Shown piece by piece: positions 33,987 through 42,253 of a DNA stretch of 64,000 nt. This DNA comes from Pseudoneobacillus sp042683745 (lineage in GTDB: Bacteria > Bacillota > Bacilli > Bacillales > Cytobacillaceae). Location of the stretch: contig NZ_JBHUJX010000018.1 in NCBI RefSeq assembly GCF_042683745.1, forward strand, positions 248,001 through 312,000. Reading direction: 5' to 3'. Each line of letters opens with the position of its first letter. The first letter of the stretch is position 1. A program made the position numbers and the translations under genes. Under the pieces are notes generated by a model. The model searched no databases and was not told where the DNA came from. It saw only the letters and a list, made by a program, of their open reading frames with translations.

Positions 33987-35432
33987 TTGACCATCTTAGG
34001 GTTACCTATTAATTTATACTTAAACAAATACCCATATAAATATTTAGCATTTTATCATGCGATACGAGACGGAATTTTTAATGGTACGATACCTGCTGGC
34101 ACTCGCCTCCCTTCTTCAAGGGAATTAGCTAGTCAATATTCGTTATCTAGAGGGACATCCAATATTGTCTATGAAATGCTTTTAGCAGATGGATATATTA
34201 AAACGAAAATAGGAAGTGGTACATATGTTTCCCCTACCTTCATCCATGAAAATGTTGATAAAAAAGAAATTAATTATCAATTATCTAATTGGGGGAAAAG
34301 ACTAAAGAGAGATCCCTATCAATCCGGAATATCTCCACATATTAAGTATGATTTTTCATCTCAAAGAACCCAAAACGAGCAGTTTCCAATTGAAGCATGG
34401 AAGAAAGCTGTAAATCAGGGGATTAAAGATCGAGAATATTTAATAGATTCATCATCCAATACAGATCCTAAAGGATTACTAGAGCTAAGAGAAGGAATTG
34501 CGAATCATTTAGCGACCACAAGGGCTATCGATACAAATGCTGAAAATATAGTGATCATCAATGGTTCTATAAATGGTATGGCCATTATAGCTCAATTATT
34601 AATCTCAGAAGATAATCAGATTTTGGTTGAGGATCCGTCCTACATTAGAGTAAGAAATATTATCGAAACAGTTGGAGGGAATCCTATTCCTTTTTCAATA
34701 AAGGACGGACTAAACGATTTGGCTAATCATACAAGTAGACTTGCTTATGTAACACCAAGTAGTCAATATCCTACTGGAAGGGTGATGACATTAGATGAAC
34801 GATTAGTCTTATTGAATTGGGCTGATTCTAATAATGCATTAATCATAGAAGATGATATTGATAGCCTATTTAGTTTAAAGCAACGCTCTGTTGAGCCTTT
34901 AAAGGTGTTAGATTCCCATAATCGCGTTATTTATTTTGGAACCTTTGCTTTTACCTTATTGACCTCTTTAAGAATTGGATACGCCGTTGTTCCTTCCTAT
35001 TTAATGGATGATTTCATAAATGCTAGAAATGTATTCCAGCCATTTACCGTTTCACTATTAGAACAAGCGGCCATTTCTCAATTTATAAAAAATGGAAGCT
35101 ATACCAAGCACCTTCGCAAAATGCGAAGAGTTTACCGGCAAAAGCACGATATATTTATGACACTTATGAATACTCATTTAAATGATGCCTTCCATTGGAG
35201 TGATGGTGACACCGGAATGCATATATTTGGCTGGTGGAATGGGACAAGTGAAACCTATCAAATATTTCAGGAGTTATGTGCGAAAGAAGGAATCCTTTGG
35301 GAGGACCCTTCTCCATATTTTTTTAGTAAACCTAAACCATGTGCAGTTTTTTATTTTAGTGGGTTTAGTGATGAAGGATTAGAAAAGGCTGTGTGTGCAA
35401 TGGGAAAAATCTATACTACTATAAGAAGTTAA
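33987..35432 (+). CDS. MocR/GabR-type regulator lacking the PLP lysine
   Basis: A 481-residue protein with an N-terminal GntR-type winged helix (about 20-90; LPSSRELASQYSLSRGTSNIVYEMLLADGYI) and a type I aminotransferase-like domain. In MocR proteins the PLP Schiff-base Lys sits in GTFSK; here the matching segment is YFGTFAFTLLTSLRIG, with Phe in place of Lys. It could not bind PLP as an aldimine, so it probably senses something else or is ligand-free. The start is a TTG at 33987, 8 nt after AAGGAGG. It is divergent from the PfpI gene, its likely target. Confidence 0.88.
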   Translation: MTILGLPINLYLNKYPYKYLAFYHAIRDGIFNGTIPAGTRLPSSRELASQYSLSRGTSNIVYEMLLADGYIKTKIGSGTYVSPTFIHENVDKKEINYQLSNWGKRLKRDPYQSGISPHIKYDFSSQRTQNEQFPIEAWKKAVNQGIKDREYLIDSSSNTDPKGLLELREGIANHLATTRAIDTNAENIVIINGSINGMAIIAQLLISEDNQILVEDPSYIRVRNIIETVGGNPIPFSIKDGLNDLANHTSRLAYVTPSSQYPTGRVMTLDERLVLLNWADSNNALIIEDDIDSLFSLKQRSVEPLKVLDSHNRVIYFGTFAFTLLTSLRIGYAVVPSYLMDDFINARNVFQPFTVSLLEQAAISQFIKNGSYTKHLRKMRRVYRQKHDIFMTLMNTHLNDAFHWSDGDTGMHIFGWWNGTSETYQIFQELCAKEGILWEDPSPYFFSKPKPCAVFYFSGFSDEGLEKAVCAMGKIYTTIRS

Positions 35433-35575
35433 ATCTTGTGCTTTTCAATATTCAAAGTCCATGTAATTATTAAATCCTAAGGCAAAGAAATCATTTTGTT
35501 TTATAGAAATTCAAGTATTTAATTGCTATTATATGTTTTAATCAAAACTATACTGAAAAATGGGGGCTGAAAATA

Positions 35576-36025
35576 GTGATTGTAAAATTAGATCTTCATA
35601 ATAAAGAAATAACCCAAAATATTCTTGATGTGCAAATCCCCTCTTACAAAGTGGAGGCAGAATTAATAAATTTCGATGGTATTCCCCAGTTAAATGATAC
35701 CGTAGAAAATATATCGGAATCCCCAGAAATTTTTATGGGTTATTACATAAATCATGAATTAGTAGCCTTTATCTCTTTTGATATGAACGAAAACGAGATT
35801 GAAATTTGCCGGTTAGTTGTTCACCCTAATCATTTTCGTAAGGGTATAGGAAAAAAACTTGTTGAATATGTTATCAAAGAAATTTCAAAGGATAAAAAGG
35901 TCATAGTCAGTACCGGCCAAAAAAATTTCCCAGCCAAAAAACTGTATGAATTCTTTGGATTCAAAGAAGTTAAAAATATCGAAGTAGCTACTGATGTTTA
36001 TATTACACTACTGGAATTAAATTAA
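35576..36025 (+). CDS. GNAT N-acetyltransferase
   Basis: A 149-residue acetyltransferase with the acetyl-CoA signature VVHPNHFRKGIGKKLVEYVI and the terminal GQKNFPAKKLYEFFGFKEV. The start is a GTG at 35576 after a G-rich GGGGGCTG segment. The substrate is unknown. It is a single gene, ending at a terminator shared with the convergent TPR gene. Confidence 0.85.
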   Translation: MIVKLDLHNKEITQNILDVQIPSYKVEAELINFDGIPQLNDTVENISESPEIFMGYYINHELVAFISFDMNENEIEICRLVVHPNHFRKGIGKKLVEYVIKEISKDKKVIVSTGQKNFPAKKLYEFFGFKEVKNIEVATDVYITLLELN

Positions 36026-36034
36026 ATTTTAAAG

Positions 36035-36080
36035 AAAGATAGCCTAAAACAGGAGAGAACTTCTGCTCAGGCTATCTTTT
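36035..36080. terminator. Bidirectional terminator
   Basis: AAAGATAGCCT pairs with AGGCTATCTTT around a 23-nt loop. It lies between convergent genes. Confidence 0.75.
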
Positions 36081-36094
36081 AAAAAAGGAATAAT

Positions 36095-36567
36095 TCACCA
36101 AGTTTCATCTAACTTATCAGAATAGAACTTTAAAGCTCGACTATATGTTTTTATCCATTGATCTGAGGAAGTATCGATTAAATTATTTAATAATAGTGTC
36201 ATTGCCATTTCTGACTGCTTCAAGTTATATAGTGTCATAGACAAAATGTTTGGATAGCCCTATTTTCTGGAAATTCAAGTAACCCTTTTTCCAAAGTGCG
36301 TAAAGCCGCTTCATATTCTCCAATACATCTTTGGCTGCTACCTAATTGAACAAATACTTTTTCTCTATTACTGCCTTCAATACCTAAGGAAATAGCTTTT
36401 TCATAATATGGGATAGCTTCACTTTCTAGTCCCAGCCCATCATGTGCGGAGGCACAATAAAACTGAACATCTGCGTCATCCGGATACGTTTCTATTAATT
36501 TTATTAGGATATTACGTGCTTCTTCGTCTTTATTCTCTTTCATTAGTTGGATGGCAATATCTAACAT
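36095..36567 (-). pseudogene. Tetratricopeptide-repeat protein with a single-base frameshift
   Basis: The first 110 codons encode TPR units (EDEEARNILIKLIETYPDD, AIPYYEKAISLGIEG) and stop early at 36235. The next frame continues the same protein type (SMTLYNLKQSEMAMTLLLNNLIDTSSDQWIK, ending DKLDETW) to a stop at 36095. One extra T in the TTTT run near 36246-36249 would join them into a protein of about 156 residues. The gene is therefore frameshifted, or the base was lost in sequencing. The function is unknown; TPR proteins mediate protein contacts. Confidence 0.75.
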
Positions 36568-36589
36568 CCATACTTACCCCTTAAATATA

Positions 36590-37084
36590 TTAAATCTGTA
36601 ATTCTGACACCATATCCCAAGAGGTTCCATCAATGCCTACCTTTTTGAAGCCAAATCTAGTATATAAATTTAATGCGGGATTATTAGGATCTACACTTAA
36701 AGAGATTGCGGTAATTCCTTTCAACTTTGCTTCTTTTATTAAAGATTCTAAAAGCAGTGTTCCCACACCTTTTCCTCGATAATTAGACAAGACAGCCATA
36801 CTAAGTATCGGTGTATTTTCATTGACGAATCCATATGTTTTATTTTCTTCTTTAAATAGTCTTATCCATATGGCTCCTATAGGAGTATTTTTTGAATCCA
36901 CTGCAATAAAGGATAAATCCCCTTTTCTCCCCCAACTTTTCACATAACATTGAATCTTTGGATCGTCTAATATGTCTCTTGGTGGCTTCGGATGTCCCTC
37001 AGGCACATAAATAGCTTCATATAACATATCCCAAAGAAAATCTTCATCTTTTTCTGTACCAAGTCTTATTTGATATTCAACCAT
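36590..37084 (-). CDS. GNAT N-acetyltransferase
   Basis: An acetyltransferase of about 164 residues with the acetyl-CoA loop LSNYRGKGVGTLLLESLIKEAK and the terminal DPNNPALNLYTRFGFKKVG. The ATG at 37084 is 8 nt after GGAG; the frame is open to 37126, where ATG overlaps the stop of the upstream gene (TAATG). It is in an operon with another GNAT and a MarR regulator. The substrate is unknown. Confidence 0.83.
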   Translation of the reverse strand: MVEYQIRLGTEKDEDFLWDMLYEAIYVPEGHPKPPRDILDDPKIQCYVKSWGRKGDLSFIAVDSKNTPIGAIWIRLFKEENKTYGFVNENTPILSMAVLSNYRGKGVGTLLLESLIKEAKLKGITAISLSVDPNNPALNLYTRFGFKKVGIDGTSWDMVSELQI

Positions 37085-37125
37085 TTTCATTGCTCCATTC
37101 TGATCTGATTTTGTAAGCAAGCCCA

Positions 37126-38007
37126 TTAAGCTTGAGAAGTAATCGGATGTTTAAAATATTTTGGCATTTGAACATTTTGATTATTTTTTACAAATAGAAC
37201 ATTACTATCTTCATAGGGTACTAATTCAAATTTTACACTCTTATCATTTGGAGTAAAGTGGAAAATGACATGATTGATGTCCTTTGTAGCAAAGGCGCCA
37301 ACTATTCTACTTATATTTACTTCATCCTCACTTATCACATCATAAATATGGAGATCTTGGCCCTTCGTTTCGCATAAAACAATAGCCTTTTGGTCTGCTA
37401 AATAATAGATATGATGATTAAAAACATGGATACAATAGAACATTAGCAGTTCTTCTGTACCATTCGTTCCGAAAAGATTGGAGACAGTCGATCTTTGTGA
37501 TGCCAAATAATAAATAAAATCTAAATCTTCTTTTCTACTTACATCTAACTTTTGAAAATTTATTCGTTCATTTTCGGGAATTTGAGGAATCGCCATCGTA
37601 AATAACGTTTCCCCCAATCGATTGAACCCAAACTTTGGATAGAAGTCGAGAACTGATTGATTGGCAAAAAGATACATTAGATCATACTCGGAATAATCTT
37701 CTAACACCCGATTCATTAATTGCCTGGAATAACCCTTCCCCTGATAATCTGGATGGGTCATAACCGTACCAATTTGTATTGCTCGTTTTTGCTCATTTTG
37801 AATGACTAAATTCAGAATATTTACGGACACATTTGCTACCACCTTATTTTCTAGTACGAAAGAATAAGGTATGTATTTATCTCCCCAAAACCCATGCTGG
37901 TACCACTCTTCAAATTCAATGCCAAAGATAGAAGTAGCTAATTCATTAAAGCTTTTTCTAAGAACCTCATTATTTCTATAGCCTTTTACAAACGTTAATT
38001 CACTCAT
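37126..38007 (-). CDS. GNAT N-acetyltransferase, Eis-like
   Basis: A protein of about 293 residues with an N-terminal GNAT domain (TVMTHPDYQGKGYSRQLMNRVLED, FYPKFGFNRLGET) and a second, GNAT-like or sterol-carrier-like C-terminal half (about 150-293), as in Eis-type or YitI-like enzymes. The start ATG at 38007 follows AGAGG; its first bases overlap the MarR gene by 8 nt. It is co-transcribed with the MarR regulator. Confidence 0.8.
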   Translation of the reverse strand: MSELTFVKGYRNNEVLRKSFNELATSIFGIEFEEWYQHGFWGDKYIPYSFVLENKVVANVSVNILNLVIQNEQKRAIQIGTVMTHPDYQGKGYSRQLMNRVLEDYSEYDLMYLFANQSVLDFYPKFGFNRLGETLFTMAIPQIPENERINFQKLDVSRKEDLDFIYYLASQRSTVSNLFGTNGTEELLMFYCIHVFNHHIYYLADQKAIVLCETKGQDLHIYDVISEDEVNISRIVGAFATKDINHVIFHFTPNDKSVKFELVPYEDSNVLFVKNNQNVQMPKYFKHPITSQA

Positions 38008-38449
38008 TGCCTTCACCTCTTTTTCCTATCACGGAATGAAGTTTTTTAACAAGATTTCTGAAAGTCATCACTTCTTCTAATGTAAATTCCGAATAGTATT
38101 TGTTGATAATGTCTTGATCTATATCGTCATAGTTTTGAAAGAGGGCAACACCTTTTTCTCCTAACATCACAAAGACTTCACGTCTGTTGTTTACATTTAC
38201 CTCTCGTTCTAAATAATTCGCCACCTCTAGTCGACTAATTAATTGGCTTAGTGAACTCGGTGAAAGTGACAGCTTTTCTGATAAAAAATTAACCGTGATC
38301 TTTTGCTCATCCCTTACTGTACGTAATAATAAAAGCTGTTTAGGTGTTAATTCATGATTTAATAGGGATTCATATTCTTTCGTTATGGCCGAATTTACTT
38401 GTTCAAGTAAAGCAAACGCTTCTTTAACATAGGCATTTTTACTCTCCAT
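38000..38449 (-). CDS. MarR-family transcriptional regulator
   Basis: A 149-residue winged-helix repressor (LTPKQLLLLRTVRDEQKITVNFLSEKLSLSPSSLSQLISRLEVANYLEREVNVNNRREVFVMLGEKG). It sits between two GNAT genes downstream and a divergent MFS exporter upstream, with a 28-bp inverted repeat at 38481-38508 in the shared gap. Probably represses its own operon and the exporter. Confidence 0.9.
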   Translation of the reverse strand: MESKNAYVKEAFALLEQVNSAITKEYESLLNHELTPKQLLLLRTVRDEQKITVNFLSEKLSLSPSSLSQLISRLEVANYLEREVNVNNRREVFVMLGEKGVALFQNYDDIDQDIINKYYSEFTLEEVMTFRNLVKKLHSVIGKRGEGNE

Positions 38450-38480
38450 AATTGCCTCCCAGGTTTATATTTTATACTCG

Positions 38481-38508
38481 TAAATATTTTATATACATAA
38501 AGTATTTA
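38481..38508. promoter_or_regulatory. MarR operator candidate
   Basis: TAAATATTTTAT and ATAAAGTATTTA form an inverted repeat, 11 of 12 positions matching, with a 4-bp spacer. It lies 32 bp upstream of the MarR start and 118 bp upstream of the divergent MFS gene. Confidence 0.55.
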
Positions 38509-38625
38509 TAAACATAAAACAATCAACTGTCAACTGATTTCAAATCGAAAGACTTAATATTACATTTTTTTCTATACTTGTAGTATCTTTAGAGGAACGA
38601 AGTAAGAAGATCGTGAGGAGCTATC

Positions 38626-39834
38626 ATGTGGAAAAATAAAAATGTGTGGATTTTATTAACGGGTGAGTTTATTGCAGGATTAGGTTTATGGCTTGGTATC
38701 ATTGGGAATTTGGAATTTATGCAGGAAAAGGTTCCTTCTGATTTCTTAAAATCTCTCATTCTAGCAGTAGGTTTAGTTGCCGGTATTATTGTTGGACCAA
38801 TGGCTGGTCGAATGACTGATCAAATAAGCAAGAAAAAAGTGATGCTTATTTCAGGCTTTGCTCGAGCCATGAGTGTCATTTTCATGTTAATCGCTATTCA
38901 AACTGGATCCGTTTGGTGGATGGTTGTTTTTCTTATTTTTCTTCAAATCTCGGCTGCTTTTTATTTTCCAGCTTTACAAGCAGCCATTCCTCTTGTAGTC
39001 GAGGAAAAAAATTTATTACAGCTTAATGGGATTCATATGAATGTATCCACGATTTCACGAGTATTAGGAACCGCTTTAGCTGGAATTTTATTAGTAATCA
39101 TGTCACTTTCAATGCTATACGTCTTGTCTTTAGTGGCTTATTTAGGGTTATTTCTTTTGACCTTGTTCTTGAAGATCGATGAGGAGAAAAAAGAACCGAA
39201 GCTAGACAAAGGGAAGGATGCAGCTAGATCGAGCTTTAAGGATGTTTTTCCAGTTATTAAAGGAATACCCATTGTGTTTATGACACTTGTATTAACACTC
39301 ATCCCTGTCCTTTTTCTCGGTGGATTTAACTTGATGGTCATTAATATTAGTGAACTACAGGATAGTACATCCATAAAAGGGTTAATTTATACTTTCGAAG
39401 GTATTGGTTTCATGTTGGGTGCCTTTATCGTCAAGCAACTTTCGAAAAAAAGATCGCCATATGCAATTTTATTTTTCTTCTCATTTGTGATTGGGTTGTC
39501 ACAGCTAATGCTCTATTTCGCAGATATAAGAATTTTATCTTTATTAGCTTTTTTTGTCTTTGGTTTTTCGGTTGGATGCTTTTTTCCAACAGCTGCAACG
39601 ATTTTCCAAACGAAAATCCCGAAAGACTTTCATGGAAGGTTCTTCTCCTTCCGAAACATGCTTGATCGCGTTACGTTCCAAATCGTTCTGCTCATGACGG
39701 GATTCTTATTAGATGCAGTGGGGCTTTCAATCATGTGCGTGATATTTGGAGTACTCTCCCTTATCATGACTGGGGCATTTTATGCGAAGTTTAGGCAGAA
39801 AAGAGTAGGTATGGTGGAGGAGAAGGTTTCCTAA
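38626..39834 (+). CDS. MFS transporter (Mef-like)
   Basis: A 402-residue, 12-helix major facilitator protein with the first cytoplasmic loop GPMAGRMTDQISKKKVML and the late FPTAATIFQTKIPKDFHGRFFSF segment seen in Mef/YfiS-type exporters. It is divergent from the MarR operon, a usual layout for regulated drug efflux. The substrate is not known. The start follows GAGGAG. Confidence 0.87.
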   Translation: MWKNKNVWILLTGEFIAGLGLWLGIIGNLEFMQEKVPSDFLKSLILAVGLVAGIIVGPMAGRMTDQISKKKVMLISGFARAMSVIFMLIAIQTGSVWWMVVFLIFLQISAAFYFPALQAAIPLVVEEKNLLQLNGIHMNVSTISRVLGTALAGILLVIMSLSMLYVLSLVAYLGLFLLTLFLKIDEEKKEPKLDKGKDAARSSFKDVFPVIKGIPIVFMTLVLTLIPVLFLGGFNLMVINISELQDSTSIKGLIYTFEGIGFMLGAFIVKQLSKKRSPYAILFFFSFVIGLSQLMLYFADIRILSLLAFFVFGFSVGCFFPTAATIFQTKIPKDFHGRFFSFRNMLDRVTFQIVLLMTGFLLDAVGLSIMCVIFGVLSLIMTGAFYAKFRQKRVGMVEEKVS

Positions 39835-39873
39835 ATTTCATTAGAATATAGTACTAGAAATAGGAGTCTATCT

Positions 39874-40440
39874 ATGGAAATTTCATTAATTAGACACGGA
39901 AAATCTCTGTGGACTGAAAATAATCCAATAAATTGTAAAGAGTTTAAAAATTGGGTTGAAAACTATGATAGCAATGGAGTTTTTAATGAGAAATCTTACC
40001 CACCAGAAACAACTAATATTATTTCAAAAGCAAATGTTGTAATTACAAGCCACTTGAAAAGGTCAATCGAGTCTGCTAGCTATTTACAGCCGAGCATTAA
40101 AACAATTTCAGAACCATTGTTTCGTGAAACAGAACTTCCTAATTTTCCAACAAATTTGTGGGGATTAAAGCTACATCCAAATATCTGGGCAGTTTTTTTG
40201 AGATGCCTATGGTTTTGCGGATATTCAAATGGTTGTGAATCTTTAGTTGATGCAAAAGTCAGAGCAGAAAAAGCAGCTAAACGTTTAGTTGAATATACTA
40301 AAGAAAAAAATAATGTAGTACTAGTCGGTCATGGATTTTTTAATATGTTGATTGCTAAAGAACTTCAAAATTTAGGTTGGATTGGCAAAAGAAACACAAG
40401 TTCTAAGCATTGGCACTCAACCACTTATTCTTTTGATTAG
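39874..40440 (+). CDS. Histidine phosphatase family protein
   Basis: A 188-residue phosphoglycerate-mutase-like phosphatase. The catalytic His is in LIRHGKSLW and the second His in VLVGHGFFNM, with Arg in SHLKRSIESA. The substrate is unknown; small phosphorylated metabolites are usual. The start follows a TAGGAG-type ribosome site, and it may be co-transcribed with the MFS gene, 39 bp upstream. Confidence 0.85.
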   Translation: MEISLIRHGKSLWTENNPINCKEFKNWVENYDSNGVFNEKSYPPETTNIISKANVVITSHLKRSIESASYLQPSIKTISEPLFRETELPNFPTNLWGLKLHPNIWAVFLRCLWFCGYSNGCESLVDAKVRAEKAAKRLVEYTKEKNNVVLVGHGFFNMLIAKELQNLGWIGKRNTSSKHWHSTTYSFD

Positions 40441-40490
40441 CAAATATACTATGTAATTATTAAGGAAGCTTTTAAAATACCGCCTATTAA

Positions 40491-40534
40491 TAAAGGAAAT
40501 CCAATTCATATGCGAATTGGATTTCCTTTATTTT
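40491..40534. terminator. Strong bidirectional terminator
   Basis: The inverted repeat AAAGGAAATCCAATTC/GAATTGGATTTCCTTT has a 6-nt loop and lies between convergent genes. Confidence 0.88.
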
Positions 40535-40608
40535 CTCCCAAAATTTATTCACTTATTTGAAGAATGTTGCACTGCTGATAAGATTATTTTTTCCATTTCT
40601 TCCTCTAA

Positions 40609-41175
40609 TCAGTTATTGCTGATTTTTTCTGCGATATCCATTAAATTATTTACTCCTAATGTTGGCTGCTTTTTATTTATATGATTGTAAACTCCATAGA
40701 AAACGCCATCTTGAATCCATGTCAGTCCTTCACCATATTCAACAATTCCGTATTTCGCGTCTTTTCCATTCGGTAGTTTAACTATCTCCGTTTCTAATTT
40801 CTCGTAATCTTGTAAATCCTTATCTAATTTCGAAAATACTATGTATAGTTCTTGCGCTGTTTTTTCATTCAAATAATGAAGGCTTACGCGATGTACCTTT
40901 TCTTGTCCATACTCAGTTATATTGATCGTTCCCTCTTCTTTAGTGATTGAAAAGGGTAATTCATTGATAAGAGGAATAGCAAAATTCGCTTTTTGTTTTG
41001 TTTCTTCTAATGAAAGTCCCACTAAATTGGAATAGCCCGTTGGAACCTTACCTCCTGAATCGGATGTAAGATATACTGCTAACGCCAAAATAATGAAGAG
41101 TCCACACATAATCATAATTTCTATCTTACTTTGAAATTTATGTTTAAAGGATGTCTCGATTGTTTGTGTACTCAT
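40609..41175 (-). CDS. Unrecognised single-pass membrane protein
   Basis: A 188-residue protein with one helix at about residues 19-41 (IEIMIMCGLFIILALAVYLT) and an extracellular domain of about 145 residues. No family recognised. It follows a lipoprotein gene by 19 bp in the third two-component operon and probably belongs to the same envelope function. The start follows GGGAGGGA. Confidence 0.7.
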   Translation of the reverse strand: MSTQTIETSFKHKFQSKIEIMIMCGLFIILALAVYLTSDSGGKVPTGYSNLVGLSLEETKQKANFAIPLINELPFSITKEEGTINITEYGQEKVHRVSLHYLNEKTAQELYIVFSKLDKDLQDYEKLETEIVKLPNGKDAKYGIVEYGEGLTWIQDGVFYGVYNHINKKQPTLGVNNLMDIAEKISNN

Positions 41176-41194
41176 CTAGTTCCCTCCCTACTCT

Positions 41195-42253
41195 TTAAAA
41201 TTTCTTCATTGCATTAGCAATCTTCATGATCTCTTCCTTCTTTACTACATTAGCAAGGTCATAAATCGTGTACTGAATACCGTCTTCGCTCCAACTCAAT
41301 GAATAGCCATTTCCATTTTCTTTTTTTAATTGCGCTTCATTTCCACGTATCATATGGTCTCCTTGAATCTTCATGTCAGTTTCAGAAATTTTTCTCATAA
41401 AAACAGTAAAATACGTAAGTTGTTTTTCCTTTGTATAGGAAAGGCTGATGACACCTTTACTTTCCTCAACTGATTCAATTTGAATATCTTCTGAACTAGG
41501 AAAATAATAAAAGGATTGATTAAAATAGGTTTTCATCTCATCTAAAGTAATGAACTTTCTTGCCGAAGGTTCCTCAATCTTTTCTACACCTTCCGGAAGC
41601 TCTAGAGTGAATTTTTCAGTTAAATCAGAAGGATTGGCTTTGTAAACCTTAAACAAAGTTTCTTGACGTTCATTTCCAATTACACTTACCATCTTTTTCA
41701 TCATCCATGTTTCTTGATTTATCCAAAGTTCTTTATCACCAAAAATCGCCCTCTGGTCCTTCGCTTTTAATTTCAAATGATAGGTTGGAGCACCATCAAT
41801 TTCTTTCTCACCAACCAATTTAATCTCGTGAGTGCTCGAAAATTCCTGAAGCATTTGAATGATAGAATCAATCATTGATTTTGGTTTTGTTAGTGGATTA
41901 TTTTGCGACTCCATCACAACCGCTTTCGCATCTCCATCGGTATAAATAATTCGGTTATCACCGTCATAAACCGAATATTGAACAGGTTGACCTTTTGGCA
42001 TTGTTTCTATTCTCTCTTTACCTGTTTTAAATTCATACCAATGTTTCGATGTATTTTGATTTTGAACTTTATTATTTTCATAGATGGTTGTTTCCGTCTC
42101 TATGTAATAGGAATCAGGAATCTGTGTCGTCATTCTGTACTCAATTATTTCCTCCATCATTTGATCATAAGAGGTCAACCGATTTTGACTACAGCCAGAA
42201 AGAAGGATAACAAATAAAATTCCTATGATTCCTAGTCTAGTAAAGCTTATCAT
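41195..42253 (-). CDS. Lipoprotein, LolA-like/outer-membrane lipoprotein-carrier-type fold (YdcC-like)
   Basis: A 352-residue secreted lipoprotein. The signal peptide ends in the lipobox LLSGC (Cys about residue 21). The middle resembles the LolA-like fold of proteins such as YdcC (YHLKLKAKDQRAIFGDKELWINQETWMMKKMV), followed by a DUF4367-like segment that includes GNGYSLSWSEDGIQYTI. The start overlaps the kinase gene by 17 nt and follows AAAGGAG. It may supply the signal to the kinase or be its target. Function is unknown. Confidence 0.75.
   Translation of the reverse strand: MISFTRLGIIGILFVILLSGCSQNRLTSYDQMMEEIIEYRMTTQIPDSYYIETETTIYENNKVQNQNTSKHWYEFKTGKERIETMPKGQPVQYSVYDGDNRIIYTDGDAKAVVMESQNNPLTKPKSMIDSIIQMLQEFSSTHEIKLVGEKEIDGAPTYHLKLKAKDQRAIFGDKELWINQETWMMKKMVSVIGNERQETLFKVYKANPSDLTEKFTLELPEGVEKIEEPSARKFITLDEMKTYFNQSFYYFPSSEDIQIESVEESKGVISLSYTKEKQLTYFTVFMRKISETDMKIQGDHMIRGNEAQLKKENGNGYSLSWSEDGIQYTIYDLANVVKKEEIMKIANAMKKF

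Noticed and set aside
40549..40596. 15-codon minus-strand ORF after GAGGAAGAA
   Set aside because: Ribosome site moderate, no conserved context and it lies between a gene end and a terminator.
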